Shown here one piece after another: positions 1 through 8,563 of a DNA stretch of 24,431 nt. Within the stretch, counting starts at the first letter, position 1. Each line of letters starts with the position of its first letter. Origin of the DNA: a virus; IMG/VR virus record IMGVR_UViG_3300020205_002612, positions 1-24,431 of that record. One strand, written 5' to 3'. The position numbers and the translations under genes were made by a program. Under the pieces are notes generated by a model. It was not told the origin of the DNA. It saw only the letters and a list, made by a program, of their open reading frames with translations, and did not search any database.

Positions 1-948
1 AACTATCACACTATTTCAGGTGCTTATGGTTTAAGTCTACAGGCTACTCCAGTTCCTAGCGGATACGGACTCAACACTAATACTAACTTTGTTGATATCT
101 TCCACGATGGCATCAGTGTTAATGTAAATGACAACACTTGGACCTTTGGCACAGATGGTACATTAACATTACCAAATTTAGGAACCATAGATAATTCTAT
201 AGATACGAATTCTAATCAATCTATAGAATTAACACCTAACAATCTAAGCCAAACAACTGCAACTATTATCGTGGATAAGAACGGTCCGCCAAATGCTCAA
301 TGGGCAACTGTTCAAGTAGGATGGACAATTACTGTTGGACTTGTTACTAGAACTATAAATTCGATTACTGAAGATCTAACAACTGTAAGTTTTGTATTAA
401 ATGGCACTGTTACATTGCCTATGACAGGAAGTGTGATATTTCAATCTCCAGGAACGCCATCACTAGCAATTACCCCAAACGGTACAACAACCTGGACGTT
501 TAATTCTAATGGTACGTTGGATCTTCCAAACACCGGATCTATTCAACAAAAATTTGTTGAGACAAAAGTAACACAATCAAATATTATTTTAAATGCAAGC
601 TCTGGTGTAATATGGACAGCAAATAATCCTTATGCAAGCGGAGTTAAACTTATAATTCAAGCTGAAATAGATGAAACTGGTGATGCTACAGGATGGCACA
701 GTCAAGTATGCGAGGCAATAGTTGCCTCAAGAGGGTATGCTAGTAGTGCTGGCGGGCCGCTTGGTGATCCGCAAATGACTGTGTATGGTGTGACTTATAC
801 CAGCACTGAACCACTAATAACATTCACTGTACAACGTGACCCTATAACTAATTTAATTGAAGTTACTGGAAATAGAACAGCAACCGCTTTGTCTTCAGCT
901 AGAGTAGATTTTAGAATTCATTCAGTAGAAATGTCAACAAGCGATTAA
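1..948 (+). CDS. Tail fibre / virion structural protein, C-terminal part (5' end outside window)
   Basis: The reading frame is open from base 1, so the true start lies left of the window; the GTG at 271 is only an internal codon. The visible 315 residues are rich in Gly, Thr, Asn and Ser, as in phage fibres. A motif of the form WTF-x3-GTL-x-LPN-x-G-x-I occurs twice (around 128-189 and 490-546), with a weaker third copy near 410-430 (GTVTLPMTGSV), so the shaft is built of short beta-type repeats. After the last copy comes a less repetitive C-terminal domain (bases 550-945) that resembles end domains of marine myovirus fibres from memory. It is followed at once by further tail genes. The adhesion role is inferred from composition, repeats and context; no enzymatic motif is seen. 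Confidence 0.75.
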   Translation, partial: NYHTISGAYGLSLQATPVPSGYGLNTNTNFVDIFHDGISVNVNDNTWTFGTDGTLTLPNLGTIDNSIDTNSNQSIELTPNNLSQTTATIIVDKNGPPNAQWATVQVGWTITVGLVTRTINSITEDLTTVSFVLNGTVTLPMTGSVIFQSPGTPSLAITPNGTTTWTFNSNGTLDLPNTGSIQQKFVETKVTQSNIILNASSGVIWTANNPYASGVKLIIQAEIDETGDATGWHSQVCEAIVASRGYASSAGGPLGDPQMTVYGVTYTSTEPLITFTVQRDPITNLIEVTGNRTATALSSARVDFRIHSVEMSTSD

Positions 949-950
949 CG

Positions 951-966
951 GTAAATATTAAAAAGA
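951..966 (+). promoter_or_regulatory. Possible T4-type late promoter
   Basis: GTAAATATTAA lies between the stop of the first tail gene and the ATG at 976. It resembles the late-promoter core TATAAATA but is the weakest match among the sites in this window, so it could be chance in AT-rich DNA. Confidence 0.25.
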
Positions 967-975
967 GAACGCATT

Positions 976-1566
976 ATGCCAATACAAGAAATTCAATTAG
1001 GTAATTACGCAAACGATGGAACTGGTGACGATTTACGCACCGCGTTTAAAAAGGTCAATGAAAACTTTGTCTTAGTAGGCGGTACATTAGGAATCATTGG
1101 TGGAGAGAATGTTGGTTCCGGTACTGGCGTTTTTAAACGCAGAGATAACGATAACTTAACATTAGAATTTAAATCTTTAACTAGTACGGATGGTTCTGTT
1201 GAATTAACAAATACTGTCGATACTGTAAATTTAAAAAGTTTAGCTAAGTTAGAAAATGATCCAAGTCCAAGTCTAAGTGCAGATTTAGAACTTAACGGTA
1301 ATAATATTACCATTGGTTCAATTGGCGGTGGAGAAGTACAAACTACAGTATTTGGCATCGATGTAAGAACTACAAATGCATTAATTGAATTATTAATAAA
1401 TTCAAATTCGGTCACTATCGATTTTGGATCGTTCATTGACGGTACTGCTGGAACTATTAATGCTCCAAGTACTGATTTAAATATGAACGGAATTACACCA
1501 GATTTTTTAGGTTTTTCAGTTATAGATCCGTCAGGAACTAATTTAGATTTTGGTTCTATTGTTTAA
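976..1566 (+). CDS. Small virion/tail protein with DDLRTAF-KVNENF N-terminus
   Basis: A 196-residue acidic, Gly/Thr/Asn-rich protein with no transmembrane segment. Residues 1-35 carry a pattern (NDGTGDDLRTAFKKVNENF) that recurs in marine T4-like structural proteins and is echoed at the N-terminus of the 900-residue protein at 4467 (DSQGFRDNFSTIRTNL). This suggests a common attachment or folding module. The rest is repetitive beta-type sequence with short phrases such as LNGNNITIG and LNMNGITPDFLGF. An SD-like aaagaga lies upstream of ATG 976. The gene sits in line with other tail genes, so a baseplate/fibre role is inferred; the exact position in the virion is not readable. Confidence 0.65.
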   Translation: MPIQEIQLGNYANDGTGDDLRTAFKKVNENFVLVGGTLGIIGGENVGSGTGVFKRRDNDNLTLEFKSLTSTDGSVELTNTVDTVNLKSLAKLENDPSPSLSADLELNGNNITIGSIGGGEVQTTVFGIDVRTTNALIELLINSNSVTIDFGSFIDGTAGTINAPSTDLNMNGITPDFLGFSVIDPSGTNLDFGSIV

Positions 1567-1578
1567 CAGAGAGCAGTT

Positions 1579-4470
1579 ATGCCACTAAATGTATGGACTA
1601 AGCCCACAGGCTGGAATTTTGGACAACAACCTGGAACTAACATATCAGTTGCTTCGGGTAATTTTATTGTGGGTTATCAGTATGTAATTCAAACAGTAGG
1701 TACTACTGATTTTAAAAAAATTGGAGCAGCATCAAATTTTGTAGGAATCATCTTCACAGCAACGAATAACGGTGCAGAAGCAGGCCCTATTGAAACTGTG
1801 ACTATATACCCAGACCCACTTAATTTAGCAAATCAATATGAAAGAACTACTGTGTCACCGGGTACCGGAGTTGCTTCAAGGTTAGCGTTTAGTGAACGTA
1901 AAACTTTAGAAATTTCATTACCTGTAGAAAACAGTACAGGAGTAATTTATAATATTATTTCAGGTAAACTTCCTCCTGGATTAAGATTAGAATCTAACAA
2001 AATTGTAGGTTCTGCTTTTGAAGTGCCGCGTGTTACCGATTTTACATTTTGTATTAGAGCTAGTAAAGATGGACAAATTTCTGATAGAACATTTACAATA
2101 ACAATCGAGGGCGAAGATAAACCTGAATTTGTTACTCCTGCCGGTCTTTTAAATATTGGCGACGATAAAGAATTATTTGTCATGGACGGCAGTTATGTTG
2201 ATTATCAATTACAAGTTATAGACAACGATACAACCACTGGACAAAAATTAAGTTATTTTATAGCACGTGGGGACGGTGAGTTGCCGCCAGGACTAATCTT
2301 AACTAATGATGGACGTATTGTAGGATTTACTCAACCCACCCTAGCCATTAGACCTGAAGATGGTGATGGAACTTACTCTAATAGCTCATACGATGCAGTT
2401 GCATACGATTTTGCATTTGTTCCAACAAATGGATATGACAGTTATATTTACGATAGCGTGTTTTTTGATTTTGCTTTACAACAAAATAGACCCCGAAAAC
2501 TAAATCGTACATACGAGTTTGCAATAACAGTTACAGACGGCGATAGTTTTTCTAAACGTAAATTTAAAATATTTGTAGTTGGGGATGATTATTTCCGTGC
2601 TGACAACACAACTTGGCTCGATGGCGACAGTTTATTCACTGCTGACGTAACTTACCTTCGTCCCCCAACTTGGATTACTTCAAGTTATTTAGGTTTATAC
2701 AGAGCTAATAACTACATTACTCTTATATTAGACACATACGATACAGAAAATGTAATATACAGTTTAGAACAAATTAATGCCGATTGCAGAGCAAAAACTA
2801 GAAAAATTGCATCTGGTGATAACTCGATTGGAGGATACTATGTATCCATCACATTACCAACTAGTACTCCAGTTATAAACAGTCGATTAACTTTTGCAGG
2901 ACTTGTTGCAGGTTCAACAACTGTTCATTCAGTAATTAACGTAGTTTCATTGCCCAATAACGAATTTCGGTTAACATTGTATGAGCCATTACAAAGTAAT
3001 ATTCCTGATGAAGTTGATTTTTTAATCGGATCATTAAGTCAACTGCCGCCAGGAATGGCGTTTGATGAAAATAATTCAGAAGTATTTGGTTTAGTTCCTT
3101 ATCAACCTGCTATTACAAAAACTTATAAATTTACTGTTACTGCTGCAAAAATAAGTGATAGTGGCGAATTTGCAAAATCACCAAAAGTATTTACAGTAGA
3201 CTTACTCGGCGAAGTTGATAGTATACTATCGTGGGACTCGCCTAGCGATTTAGGAACGATCAACGCTAATTTTGTTTCAACACTAAGCGTTAAAGCAAAT
3301 TCAAATATTGCAAATAATACAATACTTTATACAATAACTAGTGGACGTTTGCCGCCAGGACTAAGTTTAGACCTCGACGGGGAGATTATTGGAAAAGTAA
3401 ATCAATATGCTACACTAGATTCTTTGGACAATATAATTTCATTAGGGTTAACTACATTTGATTTTACAACTGATGTAACTACGTTCGACGGTGACGATTC
3501 TAGTATTGATAGAACTTACGAATTTACAATTAAAGCCCAAGACCTATATGGTTATAGTGCAATCAGTAAAACTTTTAGAATTTCTGTCGATACTCCTAAT
3601 CAATTAGTTTATAGTAATATAAAAGTAAAACCTTTCCTAAAAACATCACAGCGAAATACCTGGCGAGAATTTATTAACAATGCTACCATATTTTCTCCAC
3701 TAAGCATCTATAGGCCAAATGATGAAAATTTTGGCATTCAAACCGAATTGTCAATGTTAGTGTTTGCTGGTATTGAAACTAAAGAGGCGGCTGCGTATGT
3801 AAGTGCAATGGGTCTAAATCATAAACGTAAAAGATTTCACTTTGGAGAAATTAAAAAATCCACAGCATTTGTTCCTGGAACCAAGACTGCTGTATATGAA
3901 GTAATTTATGTTGAGATGTTAGATCCGTTAGAACCTAACGGAAAGAAATTAGCTAACAAAATTGAAAATCTTAGTTTGCAACCTAAAAAAATAACAGTAG
4001 ATGCTAACAATTCAATTTGGAGTAGAAACCTTTCCGATCTAATTGAAGACGAACCGTACAGAGAAAGACCAGATCAAATTATAACTGTAGACAGTCAAGG
4101 ATATGAAGTTTCCAACCCTAATCCTTCTACATATTTTCCTAACAGTATTTCCATATGGAGAGATCGTTTTAAAAAATGGACTAACGGAAATGAAAGTTTT
4201 AGTGTTGAACGTAATTATTTGCCTCTATGGATGCGTAGTATACAGCCTGGATCCAAGCAAGAAATTGACTTTCAGTTAGCTGTACCGCTTTGTTATTGCA
4301 AGGTTGGCACAGCTGATGATGTTTTGTTAAACATTAAAAATTACATAAAAACAACAGGTTTTACTTTTAATCAGCTAGATTATACAGCAGATCGATACAT
4401 AATAGATTCTGTTGAGGGATTAACCGCAGATAAATACCTAGTATTCAGAAATGATAGGATAACCATATGA
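1579..4470 (+). CDS. Large virion protein with four putative-Ig (He_PIG-like) repeats
   Basis: A 963-residue protein, no TM segment. Residues 32-70 form a small module (YVIQTVGTTDFKKIGA ... FTAT) that recurs in the next gene. Four units have the signature LPPG[LM]-x-[LF]-x(4-5)-[IV]-[IVF]-G followed by a Thr/Phe-rich beta segment: residues about 130, 235, 489 and 591. This is the hallmark of the putative Ig family (He_PIG, PF05345), found in surface and phage adhesion proteins. Between units 2 and 3 lies a roughly 170-residue stretch of other sequence (2590-3020), perhaps an inserted domain. The C-terminal 280 residues are non-repetitive and richer in charged and aromatic residues, so they may be the anchoring domain. 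The stop overlaps the next start (ATGA). A tail-fibre or baseplate component is inferred. Confidence 0.75.
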   Translation: MPLNVWTKPTGWNFGQQPGTNISVASGNFIVGYQYVIQTVGTTDFKKIGAASNFVGIIFTATNNGAEAGPIETVTIYPDPLNLANQYERTTVSPGTGVASRLAFSERKTLEISLPVENSTGVIYNIISGKLPPGLRLESNKIVGSAFEVPRVTDFTFCIRASKDGQISDRTFTITIEGEDKPEFVTPAGLLNIGDDKELFVMDGSYVDYQLQVIDNDTTTGQKLSYFIARGDGELPPGLILTNDGRIVGFTQPTLAIRPEDGDGTYSNSSYDAVAYDFAFVPTNGYDSYIYDSVFFDFALQQNRPRKLNRTYEFAITVTDGDSFSKRKFKIFVVGDDYFRADNTTWLDGDSLFTADVTYLRPPTWITSSYLGLYRANNYITLILDTYDTENVIYSLEQINADCRAKTRKIASGDNSIGGYYVSITLPTSTPVINSRLTFAGLVAGSTTVHSVINVVSLPNNEFRLTLYEPLQSNIPDEVDFLIGSLSQLPPGMAFDENNSEVFGLVPYQPAITKTYKFTVTAAKISDSGEFAKSPKVFTVDLLGEVDSILSWDSPSDLGTINANFVSTLSVKANSNIANNTILYTITSGRLPPGLSLDLDGEIIGKVNQYATLDSLDNIISLGLTTFDFTTDVTTFDGDDSSIDRTYEFTIKAQDLYGYSAISKTFRISVDTPNQLVYSNIKVKPFLKTSQRNTWREFINNATIFSPLSIYRPNDENFGIQTELSMLVFAGIETKEAAAYVSAMGLNHKRKRFHFGEIKKSTAFVPGTKTAVYEVIYVEMLDPLEPNGKKLANKIENLSLQPKKITVDANNSIWSRNLSDLIEDEPYRERPDQIITVDSQGYEVSNPNPSTYFPNSISIWRDRFKKWTNGNESFSVERNYLPLWMRSIQPGSKQEIDFQLAVPLCYCKVGTADDVLLNIKNYIKTTGFTFNQLDYTADRYIIDSVEGLTADKYLVFRNDRITI

Positions 4471-7169
4471 GCAGCCAAATAAACGAAACAAACATTGATA
4501 TTACGTATCCAGTTGCCGGAAAAGACAACGATAGCCAAGGCTTTCGTGATAATTTTTCAACAATTAGAACGAATCTTACCTATGCAAAAACCGAAATAGA
4601 AGAGTTACAAAATAAGGTTTTATTAAAATCGAGATTAATAGGAGACTCCGGAACCGACATTCCGTTTGTCAACGACCTTGGAGGTAGCAATCTTTCTAAC
4701 GGTAGTCATACTAATTTTCACGGAACTGCGTATGCTCCTGGAACTGCGTCAGGCTCTGCCAATATCGATGTTGAAAAAGGATCACTACAATCATTTACAT
4801 TAGCTGCAGATACAACATTTACCTTTACTAATTGGCCTGATAGCGGAAATTATGCCAAAGTTAGAGTACATTTTAGAAGCAATGGTTCTGCTGTGTCGGT
4901 AGGAAATGATGTTATAGAAGGTAAGCGTTATACTATTAACGAAGTAAACACTACAAATTTTATTACCATGGGAGCCGATCCAACTGCTGTGTTTACAGGT
5001 AGCATTACTGGAAACACTCTTACAGTTAGCAGTATCACTTCAGGAACATTAGGATTAAACACTTATATTATAGGAACTGGTGTATCTGCAGGAACAAAGA
5101 TTATTGTTACGAAAAACGAAAATCCCACATTAGGTACTAACGAATTTACTGTAGACATCGGTACCCAGTCAGTTGCGCCTAATACACCTATGAAAGGTAT
5201 AACAACCGGCGTAACTTTTACAGCTATAACAAAGGGCAGTGGCACTGGAACTGTTAAACCTTGGAAATCTGTTACATTATCTACAGAAAATTCAGGAACT
5301 ATTACTAGCGATTCTGATTTTTCTTTACCACTTTTACTAAATCCAAATGGCGCTGACCAAGTAATTGAAGCATGGACATGGACTGGAAATTTAGCGAAAA
5401 AGATTTATGTAAATTATATTAGTAATTTAGATATAGAATCAACTAACTATACCAATTTAAAAGTTGGCTCTTTAAGTGTAGATGAACTTACTAATTCTAC
5501 AACCAACACTACAGGTGCTTTACGAGTTGCAGGCGGTGCTGGAATTGCAAAAAATCTAAACGTTGGCGGAAACACAGTAATTAGTGGAAATTTAACTGTA
5601 ACAGGAAATACTACATTAACAACTAGTTCTGTTACGATTGCCGATATAGGATCGATTGCTAACGTAAGCATTACAAATCCAAGAACAGGTGATGCGTTAA
5701 AATATAACGCAGGTACAAACAACTGGTCAAACAATGTTGATTTAGTTACATACCAAGTAATTGTTGATGACAATGGCAGTGGTGTACAACCAGTGTTTCA
5801 TATCAACAATGTTCCATTATCTACTAATACAGGGGTGCAAGCAAGTGCTCTTAAAACTTTTAAAGCAGGAAGGAAATATAGATTTGTTCAACAAGATACG
5901 TCAAACAATGCATATCAGTTAGCATTTTCTACCAAACCAGATACAGTTGTTAATCCTGATAATTTACCAGGCGAGCGAACAATTTTAGATTACTCGTCAA
6001 ATGTAACGTTCAGCACCGGAACTGGTATTAACAAGTATACTGAGATATTAGTTACCGAAGATACCCCAAGCCCATTGTACTTGTATGCAAAACAAGCAGA
6101 TCGAGAATTAGAAGCTGGTTTCAATCTTAGCAATTTAGTAATTACAGGAACACAAGGCCAGATACAAGTAGCCAGTTGTACCTTAACTACTAATCAACCA
6201 ATTAGAATTACAGGAACATGGAGCGGAACTGGTAGTTTATTTGGCTACCAAGCTGCAGGAACACTTTATTATATTAAAACTGGCGGTACTGGAACAACCT
6301 TTCAGTTATTAGTTACACCTGGCGGATCTCCTGTACAATCTACAGCAGGTACTCCAAACGGAACGTTACTGACAGTTTCTGCTATGATTGGTGCTGGCAG
6401 TTATGTAGAAACATCAAAGGTCGGCGGAGAATATCCAATTACAGTCAACGGTGGCCCTGTTAAAATTCTTAAAGATTATGTAGTTCCAGGAACTCAAAAT
6501 GTATTAGCAGATACTACAAGTAATGCTATTACTATTACATTACCAACAACTCCAACTGTTGGAACTACTATTAATATTTTTGATGCTGGCAATGCTGGTA
6601 CTAATCCTATTACTATTGAACCTGGTGATGCTCTTATTAATGGTGTGAGCGGAGATGTTAGTATATCTGGCGACTACGGTGCGATGACTTTAGTATGTGA
6701 CGGAATTAACTGGACTATGGCGAAACTTTCATTCAACGGAAGTGAAGACGTGGTTTCTTCAGGTTCAGTTAGTTTAAATACATCAGTAAGCTACTTTAGC
6801 ACATCTGGTACCGAAACTTGTACACTGGCAGACGGTACTGAAGGTCAAGTTAAATCTCTAGTGATGAAAAATGCTAGCGGTGCAATGACTGTATCCGTTT
6901 CAAATGCAGGTTGGAAATCTTCTGGCTCCGGTACTATTGCATTTAATTCCACTGGCGATTCTTGCACGTTACAATATATCCAAGGCAAGTGGTATGTGAT
7001 TGGCAATAATAGTTGTGTTATTGAAGGCTTGCAACCTGCAGAAGTTGTTAGTGCTCCAAGTACTGCTAGTTCAACTGGACTTGCTGGACAGATAGCTTAC
7101 GATAGTTCATTCATTTATGTTTGTATTTCTGCAAACACTTGGAAACGTGCGAGTATCGCAAGTTGGTAA
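4467..7169 (+). CDS. Long tail-fibre-like protein (900 aa) with modular beta repeats
   Basis: The protein begins with a helical-looking head (residues 12-50, DSQGFRDNFSTIRTNLTYAK) resembling the N-terminus of the 196-residue protein at 976. Residues 150-265 hold the YxIxEV-TT-F-x-MGA ... FTA-x-GSGTGTV module, interrupted at about 177-242 by a second module with TGNTLTVSSITSGTLG and IGTGVSAGTKI. Around 5500-5640 is a repeat segment (TGALRVAGGAGIAKNLNVGG, then GNLTVTGNTTLTT) typical of marine phage fibres. Further GTG/TGS-rich modules follow (6130-6400), and the end (6990-7169) carries short Ser/Thr/Ala-rich sequence. Composition is almost entirely small and polar residues. A receptor-contact fibre is the likely role, by family resemblance and context. 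Confidence 0.75.
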   Translation: MSSQINETNIDITYPVAGKDNDSQGFRDNFSTIRTNLTYAKTEIEELQNKVLLKSRLIGDSGTDIPFVNDLGGSNLSNGSHTNFHGTAYAPGTASGSANIDVEKGSLQSFTLAADTTFTFTNWPDSGNYAKVRVHFRSNGSAVSVGNDVIEGKRYTINEVNTTNFITMGADPTAVFTGSITGNTLTVSSITSGTLGLNTYIIGTGVSAGTKIIVTKNENPTLGTNEFTVDIGTQSVAPNTPMKGITTGVTFTAITKGSGTGTVKPWKSVTLSTENSGTITSDSDFSLPLLLNPNGADQVIEAWTWTGNLAKKIYVNYISNLDIESTNYTNLKVGSLSVDELTNSTTNTTGALRVAGGAGIAKNLNVGGNTVISGNLTVTGNTTLTTSSVTIADIGSIANVSITNPRTGDALKYNAGTNNWSNNVDLVTYQVIVDDNGSGVQPVFHINNVPLSTNTGVQASALKTFKAGRKYRFVQQDTSNNAYQLAFSTKPDTVVNPDNLPGERTILDYSSNVTFSTGTGINKYTEILVTEDTPSPLYLYAKQADRELEAGFNLSNLVITGTQGQIQVASCTLTTNQPIRITGTWSGTGSLFGYQAAGTLYYIKTGGTGTTFQLLVTPGGSPVQSTAGTPNGTLLTVSAMIGAGSYVETSKVGGEYPITVNGGPVKILKDYVVPGTQNVLADTTSNAITITLPTTPTVGTTINIFDAGNAGTNPITIEPGDALINGVSGDVSISGDYGAMTLVCDGINWTMAKLSFNGSEDVVSSGSVSLNTSVSYFSTSGTETCTLADGTEGQVKSLVMKNASGAMTVSVSNAGWKSSGSGTIAFNSTGDSCTLQYIQGKWYVIGNNSCVIEGLQPAEVVSAPSTASSTGLAGQIAYDSSFIYVCISANTWKRASIASW

Positions 7170-7170
7170 T

Positions 7171-7401
7171 ATGCATCCATTAATTGGCGACCTTTCAACA
7201 CTCAAAGATAGCGAAGTAGATTCGAAAATAAATGATTTAACTCGAAAATACTTTGCTACTCACAATTTCGAATTGCAACAACAAATTGCTATGGCACTGG
7301 ACACATATAAAGCAGAATTGGCAAAACGACAAGCATCTGCTTATGAAAAAATGATGAATACTCGCAATAAAGATCTTGACAAACTAATCAAAGTCAGCTA
7401 A
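7171..7401 (+). CDS. Small helical conserved phage protein
   Basis: I place the start at ATG 7171, one base after the upstream stop. A longer in-frame ORF from 7117 would overlap the fibre gene by over 50 bases and adds only its shifted sequence. The 76-residue product (begins MHPLIGDLSTL) is predicted almost wholly alpha-helical, highly charged, with NDLTRKYF and a long heptad-like stretch ending KDLDKLIKV. It has no Cys, TM segment or enzymatic motif. Similar short proteins occur in T4-like marine phages next to tail or replication genes, from memory. Function unknown. Confidence 0.7.
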   Translation: MHPLIGDLSTLKDSEVDSKINDLTRKYFATHNFELQQQIAMALDTYKAELAKRQASAYEKMMNTRNKDLDKLIKVS

Positions 7402-7404
7402 TAT
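7376..7404 (+). promoter_or_regulatory. Possible sigma-70 promoter before the DnaE-like fragment
   Basis: A perfect TTGACA (7376-7381) is followed after 17 bases by TAATAT (7399-7404, four of six matches to TATAAT). Transcription would begin about at the ATG at 7411, and no Shine-Dalgarno sequence is visible there. It could be chance, because the -35 box lies in coding sequence. Confidence 0.3.
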
Positions 7405-7410
7405 AGTTGA

Positions 7411-7914
7411 ATGCAATTAGACAAATATAGTAATCCAATTTTTAATGAGCAAGATTTATTTGATGCTTTATATCATGGGCATCAATTTTCCGCTGACGAC
7501 ACTATACTTATTGAGCGGACTGATGCTGTTAAACAACTAGAATCACAAATTGGCTTTAAATTAGCAGAGCCCTACGAAACCCATTTTGATGTAACAGACT
7601 ACGACAAGGCTTGCCAGTCTTATTGGAATATGCCTGATGAATACAAAAATATGGACATCGAATTGTTTCTAGTACAACACAGTGAAGAACAAAATTACCA
7701 AAGATTAATGGATGAGTTAGCAGCATACAAAGCAAGAAATATGCTAGACCTCCTTCGTTGGCTTAAATATTTTGTAGATACTTGCTCAAAAGAGGGTGTA
7801 GTATGGGGTTTAGGGCGTGGATCTAGTGTAGCCAGCTATGTATTATATATTATTGGTGTTCATAACATCAATCCTATCAAATATAATTTAGACTGGCAGG
7901 AATTCTTGAGATAA
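7411..7914 (+). CDS. Orphan DNA polymerase III alpha (DnaE)-like fragment
   Basis: The last 70 of 167 residues align by eye with the start of the DnaE palm. A YxRLMDEL segment and a helix ending in FVDTCSKEGVVWG lead into GLGRGSSVASYVLYIIGVHNINPIKYNLDWQEFL. The counterpart in bacterial DnaE is GPGRGSxAGSLVAYxLxITDxDPLxxDLLFERFLNPER, and the GRGS part is the nucleotide-site motif. The ORF stops right after the FERFL-equivalent. It therefore lacks the PDxDxDF segment that supplies the catalytic aspartates, and also the fingers and beta-clamp region. It cannot be a polymerase alone. The first 95 residues are acidic and not recognised. No continuation exists in other frames downstream, and a new SD and gene start follow. 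A decoy or binding partner of the host replisome is conceivable but unproven. Confidence 0.7.
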   Translation: MQLDKYSNPIFNEQDLFDALYHGHQFSADDTILIERTDAVKQLESQIGFKLAEPYETHFDVTDYDKACQSYWNMPDEYKNMDIELFLVQHSEEQNYQRLMDELAAYKARNMLDLLRWLKYFVDTCSKEGVVWGLGRGSSVASYVLYIIGVHNINPIKYNLDWQEFLR

Positions 7915-7926
7915 GTAAAAGCATAA

Positions 7927-7944
7927 TCCTAGGAGATTAATATG
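7927..7944 (+). promoter_or_regulatory. Strong RBS/start block (copy 1 of an 18-base repeat)
   Basis: The block reads tcctaggagattaatatg, with SD AGGAG six bases before ATG 7942. The identical 18 bases occur at 13182-13199 before the i-spanin gene. Confidence 0.7.
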
Positions 7945-8163
7945 GCAATGAAAGAACAACAAAGACAATTACATCGCTCAATGCAGGGTAAAGTAGTTGA
8001 TATGAACAAGCTCGTTATGCAAAACGAAATGGCGGTTGCTGTGGGTAACGTAAAAGTTAATGCTCGCGGTGATGAATTAGGACCTGGTGGAAAAATTATC
8101 CGTAAACGTGAAGAAATTTTGCGTGAAGCACCAAATCCCACTAACTCAGAAGGTAGTGAATGA
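7942..8163 (+). CDS. Small conserved phage protein, 73 aa
   Basis: A strong SD (AGGAG at 7931-7935) sets the start at ATG 7942. The product is hydrophilic and basic in the first half (MAMKEQQRQLHRSMQGK). It continues with VDMNKLVMQNEMAVAVGNVKVNAR and ends in a charged tail (GPGGKIIRKREEILREA). No TM, Cys or known catalytic motif is present. Its last four bases overlap the start of the GroES-like gene (ATGA), so the two are probably translated together. Similar proteins beside co-chaperonin genes in marine T4-like phages are remembered, without an assigned function. Confidence 0.7.
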   Translation: MAMKEQQRQLHRSMQGKVVDMNKLVMQNEMAVAVGNVKVNARGDELGPGGKIIRKREEILREAPNPTNSEGSE

Positions 8164-8552
8164 GTAAAGTAAAAATAAGTCAAATTAAACCTGTCCAAGC
8201 TCATATACTAGTTAGTGATATGAATTTTGGAGAACAAAAGTCTGCTGGCGGAATTGTACTTAAAAGTGATGATGGAAAGAGCGAAGGTGTTAAACCTCGT
8301 TGGTGTAAAGTTCGAGCAGTCGGAAAAGACCAAAAAGATGTTAAAGTTGGCGATTGGGTTTTGGTAGAGCACGGGCGATGGACTCGTGGGCTTGAGCTTT
8401 TAGAAGACGACGGCACTGTCGTTACTATACGTCGAGTCGATGAAGAAGGAATTATGATGATGTCCGACGATAGACCAGTAGGTGCTGAATTTGGGGTGTT
8501 TACTACGGCATCGCACGGATCGGAGATTCGTCCAGAAGATTTCATGCGTTAA
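8160..8552 (+). CDS. GroES / T4 gp31-like co-chaperonin
   Basis: A 130-residue protein matching the GroES fold. The N-terminal strand is PVQAHILVSDMNF. Next comes a mobile loop, EQKSAGGIVLKSDDGKSEG, whose GGIVL tripeptide region is the GroEL-binding element in GroES (KSAGGIVL in E. coli). Then follow the barrel strands CKVRAVGKD, VKVGDWVLVEHGRW and TVVTIRRVDEEGI. A C-terminal extension of about 25 residues beyond GroES length ends IRPEDFMR. By analogy with T4 gp31, it would cap host GroEL to fold phage structural proteins such as the major capsid protein. The start overlaps the preceding stop (ATGA), and the gene ends just before a strong hairpin at 8564. Confidence 0.85.
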   Translation: MSKVKISQIKPVQAHILVSDMNFGEQKSAGGIVLKSDDGKSEGVKPRWCKVRAVGKDQKDVKVGDWVLVEHGRWTRGLELLEDDGTVVTIRRVDEEGIMMMSDDRPVGAEFGVFTTASHGSEIRPEDFMR

Positions 8553-8563
8553 TTTTGTCTTTT

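Noticed and set aside
1005-1436. Minus-strand open frame of 143 codons inside the 196-residue tail gene
   Set aside because: It lies fully antisense to a well-supported gene, has no RBS or recognisable motif, and stop-poor antisense frames are expected from this codon use.
8201-8545. Minus-strand open frame of 114 codons over the GroES-like gene
   Set aside because: The plus strand has clear co-chaperonin motifs; the antisense product is Ser/Thr/Pro-rich noise.
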